From positions 1-20,592 of the forward strand of contig CAZMCT010000070.1 of NCBI GenBank assembly GCA_964564785.1: a stretch of DNA of 20,592 nt, given 5' to 3'. This stretch comes from CAZMCT01 sp964564785. GTDB lineage: Bacteria; Planctomycetota; Phycisphaerae; UBA1845; Fen-1342. The translations under genes were made by a program, and so were the position numbers. Of the stretch, positions 1-9,343 are shown piece after piece (within the stretch, counting starts at the first letter, position 1; each line of letters opens with the position of its first letter). Under the pieces are notes generated by a model. That model worked only from the letters and a program-made list of their open reading frames with translations. It was not told the origin of the DNA and did not search any database.

Positions 1-87
1 ACAGGCCGGAGGCCTGTCCCCCAGGGAAAACAGGCCGGAGGCCTGTCCCCCAGGGAGAGCAGGCCGGCGGTCTGTCACGCTGGGTTG
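1..87. repeat. 29-bp tandem hairpin repeat, three units
   Basis: Three consecutive 29-bp units (1-29, 30-58, 59-87). The first two are almost identical; the third is diverged. Each of the first two contains the inverted repeat ACAGGCC-GGA-GGCCTGT followed by a C-rich tail CCCCCAGGGA. The array may continue to the left of the window. It lies just past the 3' end of asnS, so it could act in transcript 3'-end formation or stability; that role is inference. Confidence 0.85.
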
Positions 88-92
88 TGACA
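73..92 (-). terminator. hairpin 3' of asnS
   Basis: Inverted repeat TGTCAC / GTGACA with an 8-nt loop, 7 bp beyond the asnS stop codon. No T-tract follows on the minus strand, so it is not a classic intrinsic terminator. It may only be a 3'-end stabilising hairpin, and it overlaps the last copy of the 29-bp repeat. Confidence 0.35.
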
Positions 93-99
93 GCCGCTC

Positions 100-1611
<1,512 letters not shown>

Positions 1612-1683
1612 GCACGGTCCTTTCTCGCGGGCGGCCTTCGTTCCCGGCCGCGCGGGAGGGAATATCGTAGTTTACGGGGCGCG
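1612..1683. promoter_or_regulatory. divergent intergenic region, asnS / PstS-like gene
   Basis: This 72-bp gap must hold both divergent promoters unless they lie inside the genes. The only AT-rich patch is at about 1661-1675 (AATATCGTAGTTTA), from which weak -10-like hexamers can be read on both strands, such as TACGAT on the minus strand. A GC-rich inverted repeat (GCGGCC / GGCCGC) lies between this patch and asnS. No convincing -35 box is visible. Confidence 0.3.
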
Positions 1684-2610
1684 GTGCGCCGAGCCAACGT
1701 CGTCCTGCTGATCGCGTCGCTGTTCGCGGCCGGCTGCGGCGCCGGCCGGCCCGCGACGCGGCTCCGGCTGGCGGGCGCGCAGATCCCGGTCGAGCTCATC
1801 GAGTCATGGCTACGGGAGTGCCGCGCGCCGGCGTTCGTCAGCGAGCAGGTCGCGCCCGTGTATCTGTCCCAGAACGGCTTCGAGCACCTGCGGACGCGCA
1901 CCTGCGACCTGGCGTGCACCGACCGCCCGCTGACGGAGCGCGAGCGGGCGGCGTTCGGAGACCGGTCGATCACCGGCCGGCGGGTCGCCTTCTACGGCTA
2001 CGCGCTGTATGTCCACCCGTCGAATCCGCTGGATGCGATTTACGCCGGGCACATGAAGCTCGTCTTCCAGCGCCGCATCAGCGACTGGTCCGAGTTGGCC
2101 GGCAACCAGATCCCGAGTTTCGGGGGGAAGATCAAACTGTACGGCCCGGCCAAGAGCACCCGGGCCGGTATGGTGCTAAGCCCGCTGGCACGCATCTGGT
2201 TCGCGGAGGCGACCTGGGAAGTGCTGGACTCGGATGCTGAGATCATAGCCCGCGTGGCCGACGACCCGCTGGCCCTCGGTTTCGCCGGCATCGGCTACGA
2301 GGAGGGCGTTCGCTATCTCGGTCTGCGCATGGAGCGCTACGACAAGGCCGCATATCCGTCGCTCGAGGAGATCGAGTCCGAACGCTACGGCCTCGCCAAG
2401 CTCATCTACGTCTACTACGACGACCCGCCCACCCCAGCCGTCCAGGATGCGCTCGACTACCTCTTCTCCGACGCCGGGCGCGCGGCCATCGAAGACACCG
2501 ATCTTTGGCCGGTCAGCAAGGAGCGGTCCTACGTCGTCACAGACATCGCCACCGACGCGTCGGAGGCGCCGGCGTCGGGTTCACGTCAGGCCGCGCCCAG
2601 CAACTCATGA
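1684..2610 (+). CDS. PstS-like substrate-binding lipoprotein
   Basis: Probable envelope-anchored periplasmic-binding-protein-fold protein of 308 aa. The proposed GTG start gives a basic N-terminus, a hydrophobic stretch and a Cys at 18 (LFAAGC), resembling a lipoprotein signal; the residue at -3 is Ala rather than the usual Leu. PstS-family landmarks are visible: DLACTDRPLTERE (75-87), the ISDWSEL stretch (132-138), and a late ALGFAGIGY segment matching the usual 'gaIGY' block. The phosphate-binding Gly-Ser-Gly and Ser-Gly-Thr motifs are absent; GPAKSTRAGM stands where the second is expected. The ligand therefore may not be phosphate. There is no ABC permease or ATPase gene nearby. The stop overlaps the next start (ATGA), suggesting translational coupling. 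The reading frame stays open far upstream, antisense to asnS; that part is rejected. Confidence 0.75.
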   Translation: MRRANVVLLIASLFAAGCGAGRPATRLRLAGAQIPVELIESWLRECRAPAFVSEQVAPVYLSQNGFEHLRTRTCDLACTDRPLTERERAAFGDRSITGRRVAFYGYALYVHPSNPLDAIYAGHMKLVFQRRISDWSELAGNQIPSFGGKIKLYGPAKSTRAGMVLSPLARIWFAEATWEVLDSDAEIIARVADDPLALGFAGIGYEEGVRYLGLRMERYDKAAYPSLEEIESERYGLAKLIYVYYDDPPTPAVQDALDYLFSDAGRAAIEDTDLWPVSKERSYVVTDIATDASEAPASGSRQAAPSNS

Positions 2611-3806
2611 ACGCCCCGCTCCCGCTGCGTACCCTGCGGCTCTACCGGCTCTCGATCCCCATGCGCTTGAGGTTCGAGCATGCGGCGGCGGCCCGCGACG
2701 TCTCCGACACGATGGTGTTCGAGCTGGCCGGCGGCTCACCGTACGCGCACTACGTCGGTTACGGCGAGACACTGGCCCGGCCGTACGTCACGGGCGAAAC
2801 GCTGGAGTCGGTGACCGAGGACACGGTCAATATCTTCGCGCCCCGCCTCGCCCGTTTCCGCCCGACCAGCTTTGTGGAAGCACTGGAGTTCATTGAAACG
2901 CTGCCCGTTCAGGTCAGCGGGCGCATCCTGACGGCCGCGCGGGCGGGGATCGAACTCGCGCTTCTGGATCTGGTCTGCCGCGTCTACCGACGGCGCCCGG
3001 CGGACGTTGCGGGCTGGATGGGACTGGCGGGCTTCGGCGCGCCCGGCTGCGTGCAGACGGCGCGGTACTCGGGCGAGGTGGTGGGGCGTACGCGACGTAA
3101 GCTTCAGTGGTTTTTGAGGTTGCAGCGATTCTACGGCTTGGCGGACTTCAAGTTGAAGGTCGCGATCGCGGGCTGGGAGGATCGCTTGCGGTGGGCCTAC
3201 GCCGTACTGCGGCCCGCTCTGGCTTCTGGGCGGGCGACGCTGCGGGTGGACGCGAACGCCGGCTGGTCGCTGCACGAGGCGGTCGAGGCAGCAGACGAAC
3301 TCGAGGCATTTGGCGTGAGCGGTCTCGAGCAGCCATTGCCGGACTCAGACGATGATGATCTGCCATATCTTGCTCAGCAAACAAAAGTTGCGCTAATAGC
3401 CGACGAGTCGGTGATCACGCTCCAGGACGCCGAACGGCTTCTGCGGGGGGGGGCGGTGCGGGTCTTCAACCTGCGACTGGCAAAGAACGGCGGGCTGATC
3501 CCGGCCTTACGGATCGCGCGTCTAGCGCTGGCGGCAGGGGTGGACGTGCAACTCGGATGTCTCGTGGGCGAGACGAGCATCCTTAGCGCGGCGGGGGTGG
3601 CGTTTCTGGAGGCCTGTCCGCGGGTGAGGTACGCGGAGGGTGCGCTGGGACGGTGGCTGCTCAAGGACGATGTGACGCGGCGGTCGGTCTGCTTCCGCCG
3701 GGGCGGGCGCGCGCCGAACCTGCGGGGGCCGGGCTGGGGGGTAAACGTCGATCCAACGGCGCTGGAGCGGCTGTCGGGCGGCCGGGTGCAGACGCTTCAG
3801 CTTTGA
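2607..3806 (+). CDS. enolase-superfamily enzyme (muconate-lactonizing / dipeptide-epimerase type)
   Basis: Cytoplasmic 399-aa member of the mandelate racemase/muconate lactonizing group, which abstracts a proton alpha to a carboxylate using Mg2+. The catalytic set is complete: the KxK motif K182/K184 in DFKLKV, metal ligands D215 (VDANAGW), E241 (LEQPL) and D266 (ADES), and the opposite base K293 (NLRLAKNGG). Likely reactions are dipeptide epimerisation, muconate cycloisomerisation or o-succinylbenzoate synthesis; sequence alone does not decide. Start chosen at the ATG overlapping the upstream stop (ATGA), since the longer frame only adds the out-of-frame tail of the lipoprotein gene. A run of nine G at 3445-3453 lies within the coding region. 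No peptidoglycan-peptide or aromatic catabolic genes are adjacent. Confidence 0.88.
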   Translation: MNAPLPLRTLRLYRLSIPMRLRFEHAAAARDVSDTMVFELAGGSPYAHYVGYGETLARPYVTGETLESVTEDTVNIFAPRLARFRPTSFVEALEFIETLPVQVSGRILTAARAGIELALLDLVCRVYRRRPADVAGWMGLAGFGAPGCVQTARYSGEVVGRTRRKLQWFLRLQRFYGLADFKLKVAIAGWEDRLRWAYAVLRPALASGRATLRVDANAGWSLHEAVEAADELEAFGVSGLEQPLPDSDDDDLPYLAQQTKVALIADESVITLQDAERLLRGGAVRVFNLRLAKNGGLIPALRIARLALAAGVDVQLGCLVGETSILSAAGVAFLEACPRVRYAEGALGRWLLKDDVTRRSVCFRRGGRAPNLRGPGWGVNVDPTALERLSGGRVQTLQL

Positions 3807-3842
3807 GCGCGGGTATCGGACGCGCAGGCGAGTGGATTCCTC

Positions 3843-3890
3843 TTGAAACGCAAGCGGACTTGACGAAAATAGGGTTATCCGGCGTGATTG
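3843..3890 (+). promoter_or_regulatory. candidate promoter for the prepilin-like gene
   Basis: An unusually AT-rich patch in a GC-rich region. It contains TTGAAA (3843-3848) and TTGACG (3860-3865). A 17-bp spacer from TTGACG leads to CGTGAT (3883-3888), a poor -10 box. The Shine-Dalgarno AGAGGTG and ATG of the next gene follow about 30 bp later. Confidence 0.35.
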
Positions 3891-3926
3891 TTAGGGGGCG
3901 CGTGGCGAGCCAGCAGAGGTGCGGCG

Positions 3927-4856
3927 ATGTTCCCCATGATTCGACCCGCAAGAGGGATGAAAGGTTTCACACTGATCGAGCTGCTGGTCGTAGTAGCCAT
4001 CATCGCCCTGCTCGTCTCGATCCTCCTGCCCTCGCTGGGGCGGGCGCGCCGCCAGGCGCACACGGTCGCCTGCATGTCCAACCTCGACCAGGTGCTCAAG
4101 TCGCTCCGCATGTACCAGGACGACAACAAGGGCTGGATGCCGCAGTCCTTCAACGAGGAAAACCCGTACCAGCCGGGCTCGCTCTGGAGCGAGGCCGCCT
4201 GGGGCGTCTCGAAGCGCGACCTCTGGTTCTACAAGCTTGCCCCGCAGTATCTCGGCAACCCGAAGGCGCTGGCATGCCCGGCCGACCCGTACCTGGCGAT
4301 GTACGATTTCGAGTCGCAGCCGGAGGGCGGCCAGCCCCGCACCGACCTGAGCAAGCCCGCCTGCGGGTACGGGCTGACGTACATCCTTCGGCATTTCGCC
4401 GTGAACACGGACCTGATGAACGCCGACTCCAAGCGCTCCACGCGCCCGGCGAACACGATCCTGATGGCCGAGGTCGGGCCGGATGACGAGATCGAACTCG
4501 CCCCGCTCTACGAAAAAGGCGCCGGCGACGTGGGCCTCGCGTTCCCCTGGCGCGACGGCGGCCGGCTGCTCTGGGACGACGGCATCCGACCCTGGTACAG
4601 CGGCCCCACCTGGCTGACCGCCCGACACCTGGGCAAGATCAACATGGCTGCCTTCGACTATTCCGTGAAGACCGTCCCGACGCTCGAGCATCTGAAGAAC
4701 GGCCCGGGCGGCCAGATCTTCGCCTGCTGGGGCCGCTCGTTCGCCAACAACACCTACATCTGCTACCTTTGCCAACGGCCGTTCGAATTCCGGCACTACT
4801 CGTTTTACAAGCAGCAGTTGTGGTGGTGGACGGGCGATCCGGCCAAGGTTCAGTGA
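3927..4856 (+). CDS. prepilin-like (type II pseudopilin) secreted protein, H-X9-DG type
   Basis: A 309-aa protein with a type IV prepilin N-terminus: short basic leader, cleavage/methylation motif G13-FTLIE18, then a hydrophobic helix of about 20 residues (LLVVVAIIALLVSILLPSL). This signature directs processing by prepilin peptidase and membrane or pseudopilus location. The C-terminal half has RHLGKINMAAFDY, which fits the H-X9-DG element of planctomycete pseudopilin-like proteins except that the Gly is Tyr. The start has AGAGGTG 4 nt upstream of ATG; a second ATG at 3957 (MKGFTLIE) is the alternative. No pilus assembly ATPase or peptidase lies in the window. The next gene begins 7 bp after the stop, so they are probably co-transcribed. 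Function beyond the family signature is unknown. Confidence 0.85.
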   Translation: MFPMIRPARGMKGFTLIELLVVVAIIALLVSILLPSLGRARRQAHTVACMSNLDQVLKSLRMYQDDNKGWMPQSFNEENPYQPGSLWSEAAWGVSKRDLWFYKLAPQYLGNPKALACPADPYLAMYDFESQPEGGQPRTDLSKPACGYGLTYILRHFAVNTDLMNADSKRSTRPANTILMAEVGPDDEIELAPLYEKGAGDVGLAFPWRDGGRLLWDDGIRPWYSGPTWLTARHLGKINMAAFDYSVKTVPTLEHLKNGPGGQIFACWGRSFANNTYICYLCQRPFEFRHYSFYKQQLWWWTGDPAKVQ

Positions 4857-4863
4857 CCGGCCC

Positions 4864-5415
4864 ATGAACTTCGACTGGCCGCTTGATAGCCGCAGCCGCG
4901 TGAAGCTGATCGTGCTGGGCGCGGCCCTCGTCCTGCTTGCCTTCTCGCTCGTCTGCAACCTGCTGTCGTCCGGGCGCGGGTACCGCGAGCGGGCGCGCAC
5001 ACAGAAGTCGACCGACTTCGTCGTCACCTGGGCGTGCCTGGCGTGCGACCACAAGGAGGACCGCCTGGCCGGGGCGGGGCCGCAGCCATGCCCGAAATGC
5101 GGCCGGCGCGAGCTCTATGCGAGCGTCTTGTTCACGTGCAAGAAGCATGGCGAGTTTCGGGTGGCCTTCAATTACGACGAGCGCGGCAAGCCGCGTCAGG
5201 TCAAGATCGCCGCCGACCGCCCGTGGGTGCCCTACCTGGATCTCGAAAAGAAACGCTCGGGCGTCGAATGCCCTGTGTGCGGGGGTGACGTGATCCCGGC
5301 CGAAACCGCGCGCATTCCAACCGACTCCGGGCAGACGGCAACGCCGGATTCCCCCTCCGAATCACCCGCGGCCCAGCCTGCGTCCCCCGGCGACACCCGC
5401 GGGCCGGCGAGCTAA
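4864..5415 (+). CDS. membrane-anchored protein with two zinc-knuckle motifs
   Basis: A 183-aa protein that I do not recognise as a named family. One transmembrane helix at about 13-34 is followed by a compact Cys-rich region. The first probable zinc ribbon is C58-x2-C61 with C76-PK-C79 (WACLAC, PCPKCG). The second is C92-x2-H95 with C136-PV-C139 (FTCKKH, CPVCG). The C-terminal 40 residues are Pro/Ser/Ala-rich and probably disordered. Zinc binding is inferred from spacing. It sits 7 bp after the prepilin-like gene, which suggests a shared transcript and perhaps a role in the same envelope process; that link is inference. Confidence 0.7.
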   Translation: MNFDWPLDSRSRVKLIVLGAALVLLAFSLVCNLLSSGRGYRERARTQKSTDFVVTWACLACDHKEDRLAGAGPQPCPKCGRRELYASVLFTCKKHGEFRVAFNYDERGKPRQVKIAADRPWVPYLDLEKKRSGVECPVCGGDVIPAETARIPTDSGQTATPDSPSESPAAQPASPGDTRGPAS

Positions 5416-5456
5416 GCTACGCGCTGATCGATACCTGCCAGATGAAAGGACTTGCC

Positions 5457-7454
5457 GTGACCACGCCGCGCCCGGACCGCCGAATCACGCTCGCCGCCGC
5501 CCTCGTCCTCGCCGTGTTCGTGTTCTCCCGCTCCGCGCCGGCCGGGGATTCACCCGGCCTGCTGGTGAAGCTGTACGAGATTGACCCGGTCGCGGCCGTA
5601 CCGGAGCTGGCCCCCGACCAACTGCCCAACATCGTAAAGGTCGCGCCCGTGCTCGACTTGAGCACCGAGCGCAAGGAAGACTTCCGCGGACTCGAGAGCG
5701 ACTTCCTGACGGAGGTGAGCGGCGCGCTGGTCGTCGAGCAGGCCGGCACGTATGTCCTGCGGTTGCTCAGCGACGACGGCGCGAAGCTGTGGCTCGACGG
5801 CCGGCTGGTGATCGACCATGACGGCCTGCACGGCATGGAGCCGAAGGACAGCGCTCCGCTGGACCTGGCGGCCGGGCCGCATGCGCTGCGGGTCTGGCAT
5901 TTTCAGGGCGGGGGCGGGGGCGGGTTGCGGCTGGAGTGGGCGGCCACCAAACTCGGAAGCGGCGGCGAGGGAGCGACGGAGCGGCCGGAGTTCGCGGTGG
6001 TTCCGGCCGGCGTGCTGCGGCACGACGCGGACGCGTCGACGGCGACCGCTACGGGCAAGAAGAAGATCATCCCGCCGCTGCGGCGGGGGCTGCCGGGCGA
6101 CGGGAGCCCGGTGACCGGGATGCACCCGGGCTATACGGCCGGCGGATCCCAGCGTTTCGGCGGTCGCTCCGTGCTGAAAGGCCAGTGGATCGTGGCCTCG
6201 AAAGGCCTGACCGGCGACAGCGCGCGGCTGCGCATCTGGGTCCCCGACCGGGCGGACACGTCTGAAGACGTGGCGCCGGCGGAGCTGCCGGGGGGCGCGT
6301 ATGCCGGCCAGCATTACGTGCCGACGGACGTGGGCGAGTGCAAGCGCGTGGTGCTGGACGAGCGCGGCGCGATCCGGCAGGGGGCGGTTTTCCGGTTCGC
6401 GCGCGTCACCGCAGACCTTCTGGAGCCGAGTGGGCGGACGGCATTCGAGATGCTGGCCGTGACGGCGCTGTCGAACGGGCTGGAGGTCGTCTTTACGAAG
6501 CCGCTCGACCCGCGCGTGGGCTGGGATCCCGAGTCGTACTACGTCGAGCAGTGGCCGTTCGACATCGAGAGGGGCAAGCCGCCGCGGCGCGACGGCGTCG
6601 TGTATCCCGTGAAGTCGGCCAGCGTCTCGGCCGACCGCAAGACGGTGTTCATCGAGCTCGAGAATCTGCGGCCATCGCACGTGGTTTACTTGCGTTTGTT
6701 GCCGCCGTGCCTGTCGGCGGACGGCGAACGGCCGTGGTCGACCGAGGCGTGGTACACGCTCAACGCGGTTCCTGCCGACCGCGTGGGGCAGGTGCTGCCG
6801 CCGCCCGAACCCGAGCCGCAGAACTTCCTGACGGCCGAGGAACAGGCTGCCGGGTGGAGGCTGCTCTTCGACGGCCGGAGCTCGCAGGGCTGGCGCGGCT
6901 GGAAGAAGGACAAGTTCCCCGACGGGTGGCACATCAAGGACGGCGCCATCGTGCGCGTGGCCGGCGGCGGCGACATCTGCACCGTCGAGCAGTACGACGA
7001 TTTTGAGCTGGCACTCGAGTGGCGGATCGCGCCGGCCGGCAACAGCGGCATCTTTTTCCGGGCCAGCGAGGAGTTCGACTGGTGCTGGCGGACGGCGCCC
7101 GAGTGTCAGGTGCTCGACAACGCGGAGCACGCCGACGGCCGCAACCCGCTGACCTCGGCCGGCTCGAATTATGCGCTGCACGCTCCGGTCCGGGATGTCA
7201 CGCAACCGGTCGGGCTGTGGAACCAGGTGCGGATCGTGGCCCGCGGCCCGCACGTCGAACACTGGCTGAACGGCACGAAGGTGGTCGAGTACGAGCTCGG
7301 CAGCCCGGAGTGGGAGCAGCGCGTGGCCGCCAGCAAGTTCAAGGACATGCCGAATTACGGCCGAATGAGGACCGGGCACATCGTGCTCCAGGACCACGGC
7401 GATCGGGTGTGGTTCCGGAACATCAAGCTTCGGCCGCTGGCGGCCAGTCCGTAG
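5457..7454 (+). CDS. secreted PA14 / DUF1080 domain protein
   Basis: An exported protein of 665 aa. A signal peptide (hydrophobic about 11-24, ending near SAPAGD) is followed by a PA14 domain at about 35-163, with SDDGAKLWLDGRLVID its hallmark. A beta-rich middle region spans about 205-440 (FEMLAVTALSNGLEVVFTKPL, ending WSTEAWYTLN), resembling the linker domain of large planctomycete heme/PVC proteins. A C-terminal DUF1080 domain (3-keto-disaccharide-hydrolase-like, concanavalin fold) covers about 466-661: LLFDGRSSQGW, NSGIFFR, and the final VWFRNIKLRPL. Carbohydrate binding or hydrolysis is inferred from these families. The GTG start has AAAGGA with a 6-nt spacer, as at asnS; an in-frame ATG at 5442 without a ribosome site is the alternative. 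Confidence 0.88.
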   Translation: MTTPRPDRRITLAAALVLAVFVFSRSAPAGDSPGLLVKLYEIDPVAAVPELAPDQLPNIVKVAPVLDLSTERKEDFRGLESDFLTEVSGALVVEQAGTYVLRLLSDDGAKLWLDGRLVIDHDGLHGMEPKDSAPLDLAAGPHALRVWHFQGGGGGGLRLEWAATKLGSGGEGATERPEFAVVPAGVLRHDADASTATATGKKKIIPPLRRGLPGDGSPVTGMHPGYTAGGSQRFGGRSVLKGQWIVASKGLTGDSARLRIWVPDRADTSEDVAPAELPGGAYAGQHYVPTDVGECKRVVLDERGAIRQGAVFRFARVTADLLEPSGRTAFEMLAVTALSNGLEVVFTKPLDPRVGWDPESYYVEQWPFDIERGKPPRRDGVVYPVKSASVSADRKTVFIELENLRPSHVVYLRLLPPCLSADGERPWSTEAWYTLNAVPADRVGQVLPPPEPEPQNFLTAEEQAAGWRLLFDGRSSQGWRGWKKDKFPDGWHIKDGAIVRVAGGGDICTVEQYDDFELALEWRIAPAGNSGIFFRASEEFDWCWRTAPECQVLDNAEHADGRNPLTSAGSNYALHAPVRDVTQPVGLWNQVRIVARGPHVEHWLNGTKVVEYELGSPEWEQRVAASKFKDMPNYGRMRTGHIVLQDHGDRVWFRNIKLRPLAASP

Positions 7455-7462
7455 CCGAGCGT

Positions 7463-7488
7463 CGCGGCGTGACGAGGCCGCCGCGTTT
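7463..7488 (+). terminator. weak intrinsic terminator after the PA14/DUF1080 gene
   Basis: Inverted repeat CGCGGCG / CGCCGCG with a 9-nt loop, 8 bp after the stop codon and followed by TTT. The stem is strong but the T-tract is only three bases. Confidence 0.4.
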
Positions 7489-7506
7489 GGCGCGGGCCGG
7501 GCGTGT

Positions 7507-7535
7507 GCGAACCCCGGGGGGGGGCCGAGTATACT
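7507..7535 (+). promoter_or_regulatory. candidate promoter with G9 tract in the spacer
   Basis: A good -10 hexamer TATACT (7530-7535) lies 46 bp before the DUF4920 start codon. The -35 position (about 7507-7512, GCGAAC) is poor. The spacer contains nine consecutive G (7516-7524). Confidence 0.4.
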
Positions 7536-7581
7536 GCCGTCGTGTACGGAGAAGTGTCTCCCAGCATTCAGGAGCGTTGCC

Positions 7582-8085
7582 ATGCGCGTGCGGACGTCTT
7601 TCGTGGTTGTTGCGGGTCTTGTTCTCGGTGGGTGTGCGGCGAACTACACGCAGTTCGGTGAGCCGCCGAATCGGCCCGTGCAGGGGCCGTTCACGGTGGC
7701 GCAGGTGCTGGCGGACTCGGCCAAGTACTCCGGCCAGTGGGTGAAAGTCGCGGGTGTGGTCACCGACCTGTGCACGCACGCCGGCTGCTGGATGGAGATC
7801 GCCGACCGTCCGGGCGAGAAGCCGCTGTTCGTCAAGTTCACGTATGACACGACCACCCGTCGCGTGCCGGCCGAGGCGAAGGGCCGCCGCGCCGTGGTCG
7901 AGGGCAAGCTCGTGATCGTCGAAGTGCCCGAGGCCCAGCGCCGGCACATCGCGCAGGAGCAGGGGGCCACGCCCGAGCAGCTCGCCGCGATCCAGGGGCC
8001 CGAGCGGGTGGTGCAGCTCGAGTGCCCGTCGGCGGGGATTGAGGGCGTTCGGCCGGCCGAGCCGCAGGTGTGCGAGCACGGGTAG
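7582..8085 (+). CDS. DUF4920-type lipoprotein
   Basis: A 167-aa envelope lipoprotein. The signal sequence ends in a clean lipobox LGGC (Cys 18). The rest matches the DUF4920 pattern: a small beta-rich, OB-like domain with YSGQWVKVAGVVTDLC followed by the conserved GCWMEI (C64, C69, W70). The Cys pair suggests metal binding or a disulfide; the biochemical role of the family is not known to me. The start is supported by AGGAG 7 nt upstream. Its stop is 13 bp from the stop of the convergent antiporter gene, with no terminator in between. Confidence 0.82.
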   Translation: MRVRTSFVVVAGLVLGGCAANYTQFGEPPNRPVQGPFTVAQVLADSAKYSGQWVKVAGVVTDLCTHAGCWMEIADRPGEKPLFVKFTYDTTTRRVPAEAKGRRAVVEGKLVIVEVPEAQRRHIAQEQGATPEQLAAIQGPERVVQLECPSAGIEGVRPAEPQVCEHG

Positions 8086-8098
8086 GCCGCCGCCGCGA

Positions 8099-9343
8099 TC
8101 AGGGCGCCGCGCCGGCCGGCGAAACGGCCAGCAGCCGCTTGATGAACCAGATGAACACGCCGGTCAGCAGCAGGTTGAGGGCCAGCGACAGGACCGCCAC
8201 GACCACGACCGGTCCGGCGATCCCGTAGGAGAGCGACAGCACGAGCACGCCCGCCCCGACCTCGCCCCGCGGCCACATGCCGATCGCGACCGCGGCCCGT
8301 TCGCGCAGCGTGGCTTCGTCCCGATAGCACAGGACGCAGAACATCTTGCCGAGGTTGGCCAGCACCGTGATGCTGAGCACGTGCAGCGCGATCTCGGCCC
8401 AGGAAGCGGGCGGTGTCAGCGCGGCCAGCCGGCCGGCCACGCGCGCCGCCTCACCCGCCACGGCCTGCGTTTGGCCGACGAAGAGCGGCATCGAGAGCCC
8501 CACCAGCACCATGAACGCGGCGGACACGAGCGTCGCCGCGCGCTGCTCGGCGGGCGACTCCGGCCCCTCCTGGTGGCCTTCGCGGGCGTCGTCGCGGTGC
8601 GGATCGTGCCCGGTCGGGCGCGCCAGCATGCAGCCGAGCACGAAGGCCGGCAGCAGCACCTCGATGTGGATCGGCACGGTGTCGTCCAGCAGCTTGCTGA
8701 ACCGGTAGAGCACCTCGGAGGCGGCCGCGATCCCCAGCGCGTAGCTCAATACCCAGGGCCAGCTCACGGGCAGCCGCAGGACGTGCAGGTAGCGCCACGC
8801 CAGCCACAGCAGCACGAACATCAGGACGACGATCAACGCGAGCTGCCAACGGGCCCCCACCATCGCCATCTTCAGCGGGATCATCAGCAGGATCGTGTCC
8901 AGATCGTCGAAGATCGCCAGCACTCGCGCCTTGCGGAACACCCACGTCGCGCTCAGGCCCGCCGCGGCCAGCATGCTGAACAGCACGCCCGCGGAGGTCG
9001 GCGCGGCGAACCGCGAGGCCAGCAGGGCCTCCTTCCAGACCGGCCACGAGCGCCAGGCTTCGGCCGGGAGCATCGCGAACACGAAATAGCCGCAGCAGAA
9101 CAGCCACGGAAAGGCCGCCGCCGTCGCCGCGACCACGTAGTCCCACCCGTAGCGGCGCAAGTTCCGCTTGTCGATCTCGAACTCGTACCCGACGTGAATC
9201 ATGATGAACGCCAGACCGGCCATCGTCAGAAAGCGGATCAGCTCGCCCAGCGCCGCGAAGGCCGCGCCCAGCGCGTGCGGCAGGACCTGCGAGCCCACCA
9301 GACCGGCGATCAGGAGCAGCGAGAACAGCGCCACTTTCCGCAT
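8099..9343 (-). CDS. cation/proton antiporter, CPA2-like
   Basis: An inner-membrane protein of 414 aa with about 11-12 hydrophobic helices, of the sodium/proton exchanger superfamily. Signature regions are FDDLDT (145-150), whose Asp pair sits where the family carries its ion-binding ND/DD pair, TSAGVLFSML (116-125), and MWPRGEVGAGVL (356-367), typical of KefB/NhaS-type transporters. A charged, His/Asp-rich loop (about 243-268) separates the two halves. No TrkA-N/RCK regulatory domain is attached. The transported ion (Na+ or K+) cannot be told from sequence. Upstream, GAGG lies about 10 nt from the ATG. It is monocistronic here. Confidence 0.85.
   Translation of the reverse strand: MRKVALFSLLLIAGLVGSQVLPHALGAAFAALGELIRFLTMAGLAFIMIHVGYEFEIDKRNLRRYGWDYVVAATAAAFPWLFCCGYFVFAMLPAEAWRSWPVWKEALLASRFAAPTSAGVLFSMLAAAGLSATWVFRKARVLAIFDDLDTILLMIPLKMAMVGARWQLALIVVLMFVLLWLAWRYLHVLRLPVSWPWVLSYALGIAAASEVLYRFSKLLDDTVPIHIEVLLPAFVLGCMLARPTGHDPHRDDAREGHQEGPESPAEQRAATLVSAAFMVLVGLSMPLFVGQTQAVAGEAARVAGRLAALTPPASWAEIALHVLSITVLANLGKMFCVLCYRDEATLRERAAVAIGMWPRGEVGAGVLVLSLSYGIAGPVVVVAVLSLALNLLLTGVFIWFIKRLLAVSPAGAAP

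Noticed and set aside
5550..7583. A 677-codon minus-strand frame opposite the PA14/DUF1080 gene.
   Set aside because: The plus-strand gene has clear domains and a signal peptide; the minus frame is Arg/His/Pro-rich shadow sequence.
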